NCBI GenBank assembly: GCA_944739405.2
Contig: OX123196.2
Coordinates: 67,231,688-67,295,687 of the forward strand
Reading direction: 5' to 3'
Source of the DNA: Euclidia mi
Lineage: Eukaryota > Arthropoda > Insecta > Lepidoptera > Erebidae
DNA length: 64,000 nt
The stretch's first letter is position 1. Each line of letters starts with the position of its first letter. The notes under the pieces were generated by a model. The model searched no databases. It saw nothing but the letters and a program-made list of their open reading frames with translations, and was not told the DNA's origin. Position numbers and translations under genes: made by a program. Shown in pieces: positions 45,801 through 55,900 of this stretch.

Positions 45801-47062
45801 GCAATAGTCATCGAATAACCCTGGAAGGTTACTTCATAAGTTTCAGTGGTTGGGTCTCTTATGTACAAACAAAATGAGCCCAAACTCGGCATGCCTAGCT
45901 CTACTCACATATAAGAACCAGCAATAGTCATCAAATAACCCTGGAAGGTTACTTCATAAGTTTCAGTGGTAGGGTCTCTCATGTAGAAACAAAATTAGCC
46001 CAAACTCGGCATGCCGAGCTCTACTCACATATGAGTACCAGCAAGTGTCATCTAATAACCCTGGAAGTTTACTTCATAAGTTTCAGTGGTAGGGTCTCTT
46101 ATGTATAAACAAAATTAGTCCAAACTCGGCATGCCTAGCTCTACTCACATATGAGTACCAGTAAGAGTCATTGAATAACCCTGGAAGGTTACTTCATAAG
46201 TTGCAGTGGTTGGGTCTCTTATGTACAAACAAAATGAGCCCAAACTCGGCATGCCTAGCTCTACTCACATATAAGAACCAGCAATAGTCATCAAATAACC
46301 CTGGAAGGTTACTTCATAAGTTTCAGTGGTAGGGTCTCTCATGTAGAAACAAAATTAGCCCAAACTCGGCATGCCGAGCTCTACTCACATATGAGTACCA
46401 GCAAGTGTCATCTAATAAGCCTGGAAGTTTACTTCATAAGTTTCAGTGGTAGGGTCTCTTATGTATAAACAAAATTAGTCCAAACTCGGCATGCCTAGCT
46501 CTACTCACATATGAGTACCAGCAAGAGTCATTGAATAACCCTGGAAGGTTACTTCATAAGTTGCAGTGGTTGGGTCTCTTATGTACAAACAAAATGAGCC
46601 CAAACTTGGCATGCCTAGCTCTACTCACATATAAGAACCAGCAAGAGTCATCGAATAACCCTGGAAGGTTACTTCATAAGTTCCACTGGTAGGGTCTTTT
46701 ATGTACAAACAAAATGAGCCCAAACTCGGCATGCCTAGCTCTACTCACATAAGAGTACCAGTAAGACTCATCGAATAACCTTGGAAGGTTACTTCACTAG
46801 TACCAGTGGTAGGGTCTCACTAAAACAAATAAAATGAGCCCCAACCTGGCATAACTAGGTCTACTCTTTTATGAGTTCCAGTCGCAACACTTGAATGGGC
46901 TGGTATACCATCAGTCCACATAATCTTACCAGATTTCAACGCAAGAAACAAAATAATATCTAAATACCGAAATATATCCTGAATCAACATAATGGAAAAA
47001 ATAAAGTTATAATGTCCATTTAGGTATATAAAAATAAGAAACTTATTTGTACGTAATTTGCA
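42845..47062. repeat. Giant inverted array of a 120-bp unit
   Basis: Left arm: about 17 head-to-tail units from 43060 to 44995. Right arm: about 16 units in opposite orientation from 45000 to 46870. Outside these, a unique stretch (42845-43060 and its inverse 46870-47062) continues the palindrome. Unit marks are GCATGCCGAGTTTGGGCTCA, GAGACCCTACCACTGGAACT and GTAACCTTCCAGGGTTATTC. The period is 120 or 121 bases. Higher-order repeats occur: about 480 bases on the left (43321 and 43801) and 360 on the right (45881 and 46241). Units differ from each other and between arms. Confidence 0.9.
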
Positions 47063-47639
47063 CAGCCAGGCCTATAACACATAGATACATATCACAAAAA
47101 ATTCTAAGTCTCAAAGTTATTTAGTTGAACTACATTTCCGCAAATTACCGTACGTAGTACGTACTGTTGCCGCCGTGTCGCTGTAGTGACGCGATTTTGT
47201 ACCTACTAATTTTGTAAACGCGTCCTAAAAGTGTTGAAATATATATTCGCCATGATAATAAGAAATTTCTAGTCATTTATGCTAATGACATACTAAAAAT
47301 ATTAATATTATCAATAGAAAAGCCACTGACTGTAAGGTGCCCGTTTTTTTGCAAAGGAGTTTAGTTGTAGTACCTATGCCTTCACTCAACGGTATTGCTA
47401 TTTTAGGAGGCAGCCGTTTGAAATACGGCCATTACATTGACAGAACACAATAGAATACGCACATAATCAACGAAAAGTTATTGACGAGTGCCGTAGATTC
47501 GCACCCGATACCCAGTGGCGGCGCTAGGCGTTGACGACGTCAGCCACCGCCGACGGCATCGCGGCTGAGGGCCTTCGCAAAAAAAATTTACAAGTTACCA
47601 CTTTTCGTTTCTCCAATCATCCTGGTTTAGGTAGCCGAA

Positions 47640-48275
47640 CAATTCTTGAAAAAGCTAAGCAGATGATAATAACTTTTATTTTATTTTCGAACACGTGCGT
47701 GATAGAAGCGAGCAGTTGCGTGTATACATATCGCCGTCCCCGGAGAATAAAATGATAACTGCCATTATCTTAGTTTTAGTGTTAGAGTTATGTCATTTTT
47801 GGGATCTGTGGGTGCTAATACATGAGCTCAATTTTTTTCCTAATTTTTATACACTTATTTACGAAGTTACAAAATATTACAATAGTATTCAACGATTTAA
47901 AACAAGTTTTAAATTACGAGAATAAAGTGTTAATATAATATTATCAAAATGTATTCCCAATTGTTAGTATGACAAACAGTCATAGAATTATGTTATCACG
48001 AAATAAATATGCGACTAGATAATGATAAATGCAGTTATCATTTTATTCTCGTTCAAAACCATCCAGTCGCTCTGTATAAGACGTGTTAGTTATATGACTG
48101 TAGTGGATTTGAACAGTAAGACATAAGATATTAAAGTATTATCAGTATCACTTGCTCCATAAAACCTTAGGTATACTATTATCATTTTATTCTATAAGGC
48201 TTACAGAATAAAATGATAGTGAAGAGTACAATATTTGATTCTGGTCAGGCTGTACGGGGAATAAAATGATAATTG
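47640..48275. repeat. Cluster of GAATAAAATGATAA motifs in both orientations
   Basis: The motif GAATAAAATGATAACTG or its inverse occurs near 47742, 48030, 48178, 48207 and 48259, and a diverged form near 47665. The pair at 47740 and 48048 could be inverted ends of a MITE of about 310 bp; the later pair may be a second, nested copy. No target duplication was found. Confidence 0.45.
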
Positions 48276-48302
48276 CCGCAATTCACCAGTCAGTAGCATG
48301 AC

Positions 48303-48741
48303 CATAGAGATATTAGAATAGAGTGGCAGAACAGTACCTAACTCCATACTGTGTCGTGTCCGTCGGTGCGAGAGAGAACACAACATTAAAGGCCCCCTGC
48401 ATCTCTCTCTAATAATACATGCACAACATCAACATTACGCAGTGGCGTGCTACCTGTAACTATTATTTATATCAGTTTATCGGTAATCAATAGTTTAAAA
48501 ATATATAAACATTTTTGTCACTTCAAACTATCTTCGTGTATCAATAAAAACAACTTTTAAACTATTGATTACTAATAAAAAGATTTAAATAATAGTTACA
48601 GGTAGCACGCCACTTCGTAATGTTGATGTTGTGCATCTATTGTTAGAGGGAGATGCAGGGGGCCTCTAATATGGCGTTCTCTCTCCCACCGGCGGACACG
48701 AATAGGCCCCACTCTGCCACTCTATTCTTAATATCTCTATG
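48303..48741. mobile_element. hAT-type MITE, 439 bp, 8-bp target duplication
   Basis: Inverted repeats of about 190 bp begin CATAGAGATATTA and end CTTAATATCTCTATG. AGCATGAC is directly repeated outside both ends (48295-48302 and 48742-48749). An 8-bp duplication is the hallmark of hAT transposases. The arms share GGCCCCCTGCATCTCTCT, GTAACTATTATTTA and GTGGCGTGCTACCTGTAAC. No coding sequence. Confidence 0.85.
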
Positions 48742-49170
48742 AGCATGACACCTAATGCGTTCAGAAATTGGACGAGATGAAATGACAGAACGTAAGTAAC
48801 ACAAAGATGTAAAATAAAAGTAAAAATAGTTATGTATATATATATACACATACTGCGACTACAATAAAAATAATTTAGAATAATCGTTATAAACATATCT
48901 TAAGGTAAAAAAATTGGTTGCCTGTAAAGTCGGTATACGGGCGAAAGTTTTACGTGACAACGACTTTGAGTGGTAAAATAATTTTAATGTGAATATTCAT
49001 TCGTATAGTAGGAAGAAGGATGAAAGACGCGTGCCTTTCACTTTTTATGTCTGTCTCTCTCGCTCTTAGGCGGGACGCGTGCCTCTCACTCGCTCTCATT
49101 GTGAGCGCATAACGTGAGCGGAGCGTAACGCAGTTTCTTGAAGTGTCACCCGGCAAACCAATTTATAAGA

Positions 49171-50806
49171 CGTTGTCACGTCAAAAAATAAGGTAAGGTA
49201 AAAAATGTTATAAAACTGTAATGATCTTCTACAAGTCCTGTGCATTTCGGAACGAAATATTCGTTTTGACATTTTGATGATAACACTTGACAATAATGAA
49301 ATTATTTTATGTCAATGTTTTCATAAAACGTCATTTGCAAATGTCACAATCAAGGAACATAAATACCTATATACTAGCGTCAGTAGGTATTATAAGTTCC
49401 TTGGTCACAATCATAGATTATATAGATATACTGGTAGTCACAATATTCCGCCATGATTGTTGAGATAGACGTCAAATATTTTTTTTTTCTACATCTTCAA
49501 AACTATTTTAAAGTGGATATTTTTACTTTTATTCGGTTTATGGGTTAATTTCCTAGGATTTTTAATATGGTACATGTTGTAGCCAGAGTTCCATACAAAA
49601 AGGAAACATCTCTTTACTATGTCTACTAGGAAAAACCAATTGAATGTCCTAGTATTGTATAAACACGGTATTTTTCAAATACTTACCTGTCATTAAAATT
49701 TAACCAGTAGTTCAATAATTATAACGAGTCAAAGTTTCTTAATTTTATCACTCACTGACCGAACATCAAAAGTCTAAAGCAATTCTAGCAGACATAGAAG
49801 CTTCAAAGGACAATGGCAGATCTCCATACATCAAAATGTCTGAAATTAAATTGAAGCGAACAGTAATAAAAAATATATAAAAAAATTTGGCGTAAGTAAC
49901 AGAGTCTATAAATGATTCTATTTTCACTCAGGAAAGGTGGAAAAAGAAGATATCGATGTTTGAATTTTTAGTTAAGAATGAACAATGTAGGTAAAAGGAA
50001 AGTTATAGTATGAAAACTATGAAAGTTAAACAATGTAGGTAGGTACGTTTGAATTATCAAATTACATATGTCAGATTGACATCAAAACGCGGAAGTATTT
50101 TGTAGCATCTAACTGTCACAGCCAAAGACAAAAGCAGAGCTGCACATTTTAAATCGATTTTATGTGAAATCGATACAACTTTAAAACGATGGTGTGACGT
50201 TTTTATTTGATTTAAACGTTGTTTTGCTTCAAAAATATTAGCTTATTGATATAATGTTGATTAAATATTAAATAACTGCATTTTAAACCAAACCAACTCT
50301 ATAAAGGCCGATCGTATCGATAACTTATTTAATAATCGATACGGATATAGCACTCACGTCTATTACTGTCACTCCATTGTCTACGGCAACAATCAAATAA
50401 TAAAGAGTTCGTAATCAATTGGAATGCTTTTTATCATCATAAAATACTCCAGCTTTAACGAGACAAAGTGAAAATATTAAAAATCGTAGAAAAAAAAACA
50501 ATTTGTTTTGTTCATATGAAGTTGAAGGTCGCCACAACAAACCCAGACCAAATTCTGCCATTGTTCTTTAGAATACAATAAGTGTTTATTATATAAACCA
50601 AGGAAAAACTAAAATATTTTCAATTTCCGTCCAGTTTTTGAGATACATCAACTGCATAAATAACTTTGTAATCCCATATAAAAACATAGAATTACAAAGT
50701 TACATTTGCAGTTAGAGCTTTAAGAAAATTCATAAGGTATACAAGAAGTAGAAGGTGCCGGAAAGGGAAAATGTAGAACTATCTAAAAAAAGAAATGAGA
50801 TGAGAG
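49171..50806. other. No gene recognised
   Basis: AT-rich. The preceding 48920-49170 (CGGGCGAAAGTTTTACGTGA, GCGGAGCGTAACGCAG) has the look of a dispersed lepidopteran repeat, but I see no second copy here. Confidence 0.4.
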
Positions 50807-51148
50807 ATCCCATAAAAAACAATACTTGTCAAAAAACAAGTCTCGCAACTCAGTTCTTCTACCGTAAAAAGTTGTGAGATCTATGTAATACCAAGTCGGA
50901 TATTAATTTAACATTATTTTGATATATTAAATAAATTGACTCGCAATCGCACTAAACAATCTAATTTTTAAATGTATTACTTGTGAGATACCTATGTTGT
51001 GTTTTCATGCGATGGCCGAGTCAATCTATTACTTAGTTTAAAACGTTATCCGACTTGGTATTACATAGATCTCACAACTTTTTACGGTAGAAACTGAGTT
51101 GCGACTTGCGAGACTTGGTTTTTTGACGAGTATTGTTTTTTATGGGAT
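50807..51148. mobile_element. MITE, 342 bp, about 100-bp inverted repeats
   Basis: Ends ATCCCATAAAAAACAATACT and its complement. The arms share CAAGTCTCGCAA, CTACCGTAAAAAGTTGTGAG and ATCTATGTAATACCAAGTCG. It ends two bases before the TTAA of the neighbouring piggyBac-like element. No target duplication is clear. Confidence 0.7.
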
Positions 51149-51154
51149 TTTTAA

Positions 51155-52412
51155 CCCTCTGCGGCTGAGGTTACGTCTGCCAGACACCTCAAAATAAACT
51201 TTCGATCGCTGTGTCGCCAAATTCGCGAGGATCTTCCCGCGCTGCTCAATAGCTTCATGCACCAGCGTCCCCCGCCCGGCGGTGCGCCGACGGCACTCGC
51301 AGCATTCGCATGTGCCGAGTTACAGCAGCGAGGTGTCCGTAATACGTAAGGTCAGTAATATGTGATGTGTCTTGTAGACGTATTGTCAGTAAATTAATTA
51401 TATTCTCCTACTGTCTTATGGACGTGACGTCAGTAAAATAATTATTTTCTTAGTGTCTTGCAGACTACTCGTCAGTAAATTAATGATATAATTATTATCT
51501 TTATATGATGTACATTATGTTTCATTGATTTAGATGGACAACAACCACATGATTGACTTTTTAGGAAAAAGAAAGGCTGTTGACGACCATGATATACTGG
51601 GGTGGCTAGAAGATAACAACGACTCACAGTTCAGGGATGTCGACGATGACGTTTCCATAAGCTATTTTTTATCGTTTATTGGATATAGCTGGTATAAATG
51701 CTTATATGCTTTATGGAGAGTATCAGTCAAATTGAAACGAGCTGATTTTCTTATGTAACTTGCAAGAAAATTAGTGCGGCCAGGTCTAAAAGAACGAGTC
51801 TACAATGATAGGATGCCTAGAGAGCTATGTTTGTCAGTTTGCCGTATTTTGGGACAATACTTACCACCTTCTCCACCACCGAGTAACCCTGTCACATCAT
51901 CGGCAAGAAAGTTATGCCACATATGTTGAAGTAAATTGGAGTGCCAAACAAGATTTACATGTTTTGTCTGCACAAAACCAAATTGTTTATAATGCGCCGC
52001 TCATATTTGCACTGATTGCAAGACTAAATTTTGAGACTGAATCAAAAGAAAAATACTCTAAGGATTTTTTACTTTTATTTTTCTATTTAGTTTGAAGCCA
52101 GAAGAAAGTAATAATACTTAAGTATATTTTTTGAGTTTATTGATTTTTATGATTTTATCAAATTTTAATAACAGCTCTGTCCAAAAATACCTTGATCTCA
52201 CATTGTGATTCAAATATAGTTCTATATTCTTAAATTTGTTTTATTCTATTTTTTTAATTTTAATAGTTAAAGTACATGTCTATACATAAATACATATTGT
52301 TTCATTATAGAATTTATAATACCTGCGACACATTAATTGTATTTTATTTACACGTCTCTTGGACTACTCCTCAGCAGAATATTTACATAAATGGCACCTC
52401 AGTGGCAGAGGG
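51155..52412 (+). mobile_element. piggyBac-like element, internally deleted, TTAA duplication
   Basis: TTAA at 51151-51154 and 52413-52416. The ends are CCCTCTGC..CTGAGG and the inverse CCTCAG..GCAGAGGG; a terminal CCC next to TTAA is the piggyBac pattern. Length is 1258 bp with the two ends of a transposase gene joined by an internal deletion. Confidence 0.85.
51534..52030 (+). pseudogene. piggyBac-like transposase, N-terminus fused to C-terminus
   Basis: MDNNHMIDFLGKRKAVDDHD and an acidic stretch form the N-terminus. After a shift the C-terminal part follows: GINAYMLYGEYQSN, LARKLVRPGLKERVY, RELCLSVCRILGQYLPP and a cysteine-rich finger (RKLCHIC, CFVCTKPNCL, HICTDC). In piggyBac proteins of about 600 residues that last section follows the DDD catalytic domain, which is missing entirely. 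Stops and shifts occur after NDSQFRDV and inside the finger. Confidence 0.75.
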
Positions 52413-52416
52413 TTAA

Positions 52417-52902
52417 TAAACGCTGTGAGAAAACAATGCTTTTGCATTTTTAATAGATTAAACACACTTTCTTACCTTGTTTTAATGATGAGTTTTACCT
52501 ATAATATAATCTCACAACATAATTTTGCCATTAATCTCATAAGTTCTAATAAACGACATCGAAATAAAATCACATGTAACATTAACAAGTTTTATGAAAA
52601 CATATTTTATTTTATATAAAAACATGTACATATTGTGTGTGTAACTTTTTATTATTTAATAAAGAATATTATTATTTTATATTTATTTAAATGACTTGCC
52701 AAATAGAAAATATGTATTGTGTTCTTAAAATAATATTTTCAAATAGCAACACATCATTGTCACTGTCACTTTGTAACTCCCGAGTCCCGCGATGCTCTGA
52801 TAGCGTCCTTAGGTTAATTTGTTTCAAAATTAAAATAATACAAAATTTATTTGTATTGATCAGTGAAAAAGACCATAATTAGTGATATTGAGTGTTTGCA
52901 AG
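52417..52902 (+). promoter_or_regulatory. NOP58 upstream region
   Basis: The space between the piggyBac-like element and the NOP58 start codon must contain its promoter and 5' UTR. A less AT-rich patch at 52755-52815 (GTCACTGTCACTTTGTAACT, CGAGTCCCGCGATGC) is the likeliest core. No TATA box was assigned. The start context is TGCAAGATG. Confidence 0.35.
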
Positions 52903-55900
52903 ATGTTGGTTTTGTTCGAAACCTCGGCGGGGTACGCAATATTCAAGGTACCTATATGTCAACACGTGTTGTTTCTAACCTATACGGTTTTATGCATTTG
53001 TATTTTACAAGATATTTCTGTATTTACAATATTATTCTTATCGAATAAATTACTAATATGTTCTTTAGTATGTTTAGTATTTTTTTGTTTGTGTGCGAGA
53101 CCATTATTTGTTGCAAAACTTAATGTTTTGATTCGATAACAATGTGGTGTATAAACACATTTCGTCTGGTGTTTCAAGGGTTTATTGAGTAATATTGATA
53201 TTGTACTTAGTGAAAACTATAGTTGAGCTTTACAAAATGTTCTGATATTGCCACAAATAGTTTACTAAAACGAAAGAGCTTCAAAATATTGACAAATTAG
53301 ATCTTCAGAATTAGAAATGCTGTGCCTGGGTCCTTCATACTCTCTTTACTCAATAGGTACTATATTTCCTGTATTATTGCGTCTTTGATTCCATTCATAA
53401 ATGGTTGCCAAAGAGCTGCATAACATATAAAATTAACTTCTTTTGCTTCAGTTAAATAAACAAACAAACATCTAAAACAAAACTTTCTGTATGGATGGCC
53501 TTATATGGTTTTTTAAATGCAATGTTATAATGAAGTAGCACTTGTATACTGTATAAGTGCACTGGGCTTATGTACAAATTCTTTCAATACTTAGTATTAA
53601 CTCCATAGCATCCATATTAAAAACAAATAGCACCTGTACATATTTGCTCTGTAAATGTATGAAACCAAAACTATCACTTGGCTAAGAGATAATACTTAAC
53701 TTGTATTCAATGAAACCATTTTTCTTGTAACCTATGGTCTAGTTTATATTTGCTAATATTTCATTATTATTATTATTATATAGCACACTAGCAGCTTTAA
53801 GCTGATGCGTGTGTGTCTTCGGATTTGAAGATTTGGTCGAGTTTGTTTTTAAAGGACTTCAGTGACTTGAAATGTTCATGTATATGACATACTCCAATAT
53901 TTTTGGATTATGAGTTTATAGTGACAACACAGTGACATAGTTTCAGCTGCTATGAATTCAATTCCAAGTATTAATCTGAATGTAATCGAATATAATTTGT
54001 AATACTTACTGCCTCTGTGGTCCAGTGGATAGTGTATGCGACTGCTGATCGGAGGTCCCGGGCTCGATTCCCAGGTTGAGCAAAAGTGTTATTGGGTTTT
54101 TCTGAATACTCAGTATCAGCCCGGAGTCTGGTGATGTGCCCGGTAGCAGCAATAGGCTCGCCCTCTATTATGTGGGACTTAAAAATTCATGGCGAAATGT
54201 GTGTGTAATATTTACACCTCTGCCTACTCCTTTGGGGGATACAGGCGTGAGACTATAAATAAATAGTTAGTAATATCTACATTTAAAATCAAACTTCTTA
54301 AAACTAGCTAAGCACATGCCACTATTGAGTGTGTACAAAGTTTAATCACCATGTTACACCCTAGATAAAGGAACAATTTCACCTCCTTAGGATAAGCCTT
54401 AATTTATAGTTTACATATTTTTGCGCCTTGGCAAACGTAGTGTAGGATGCCCTCCGGCTAGGTAGAGTGACAATATACGCTAAGTGGCTGGCAGTGGCTG
54501 GACACGAAGAGCCAGAAATCGGGCTCAGTGGCGTGCCATTGGAGAAGCCTATATCCAGCAGTGGACTACGGCAAAAGATGATGAAGAAGATGATGATAAT
54601 ATATTTTCAAAATTAAATTTGTTATCTGACATAATTTACCACATACTTATCAGACATCTGTGAAACAGGCCCAAAAACTTATACACTAATTTGAATCTTG
54701 AGCAATTGGTATACATTGTACACATTCACACTTTTAATTTTGCTAACTAAGAATTTTAAGATTGAGGTACTTATTTATTTATTTTCCAATGTTTTGAATA
54801 CTTTGCTACAATTGTGGTCTTATTAACTTGATACCTTTATTATATTCTGATAAACACTTTATTTTGTGCTTTTTGTTCTAATTATTTTTTACCTTTGTCG
54901 TAGTTATTGGACGAGTCAAAGTTATCGCAGATAGATGACTTATATCAAGAGTTCAACACACCCGAAGGAGCGTCTTCAGTGTAAGAACGTAATTTTAATT
55001 GTAATAATACTGAAATATTTCTTGTACTCTTTCGTTTTTTGTGACACGAAATGGGACGGATAGCTTTTATGTGCCATCCAAAGCATGGCAGTGTTCTTAT
55101 GTAAATACCACTCTAGGTCACGCATCCAAGTGGCAACCTGTGCAAATATACTTATACTTGACAACCTACTTAGAACGGCAAGCCAAGTGTTGCTATGAAC
55201 TACATTACTAGACATATGTTTAGATGATTGTGAGATTTTAGCTGTCATGAAAATTGTTATCAGTTATTATGGCTAGTCGGTACTCTTGGATATACCAAGC
55301 CATTAAATGTTCCTATCTCTTTGGGTTGCAGAGAGCAGATGGCTCAGGACTTCAAGACAATGGTCCTAGATGTCAACATGCCACAGAATATAATAAAAAA
55401 ATAACAGTTTTGGTTACCATGTATAATTTATTTTATTTTTATTTATAGACTCACGCCTGTATCCCCGTAGGGGTAGGCAGAGGTGTAATATTACACCCAC
55501 ATTTGGCTATTAATTTTTAGGTCCCACGTAATAGGGGGCGAGCCTTTTACCGTACCGGGCACATTACCAGACTCCGTGCTGCTACTGAGAATTTCCTAAC
55601 GGAAAAGCCTAATAACACTTTGCCCGACTCGGGAATCGAACCAGAGACCTTCCAATCCCACGCGCACATTTATGCCGCGAGACCAACGAGCCAGTCTACC
55701 ATGTATAATGAACTCAATTTTAGAATTTTTGAGATAAGCACTAGTTATTTAATCAAAATTCATTGCAATTATCTTAACTTACACAGACTTGAACTGTAGA
55801 CAAAGACAAAGATTATGCATGCTGACCTTTTCTTTCTATGATTATCAAAATATTTATAGTTAAATCTTGTTAGACTAGAAAGAGGACCCCGGGTTCTTAC

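Larger units (their letters stand above)
39361..47361 (+). mobile_element. Tc1-like DNA transposon enlarged to 8 kb
   Basis: Long inverted repeats (about 130 bp, roughly 90% alike) begin CACTCCTTTGCAAAAA at 39361 and end with its complement at 47361, bordered by TA (39359-39360 and 47362-47363). Inner marks GCTTTTCTATTGATAATAT and AGTATGTCATTAGCATAAAT occur in both arms. Contents in order: Jockey-like LINE, Tc1 transposase tail split by a retroposon, then the inverted 120-bp array. Confidence 0.75.

Noticed and set aside
43060..46870. CRISPR array
   Set aside because: Units are 120 bp, contiguous and without unique spacers, and the genome is eukaryotic.
42845..47062. Assembly artefact (chimeric inverted read)
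   Set aside because: An artefact would give near-identical arms; here the variant order and higher-order periods differ. Long reads would still be worth checking.
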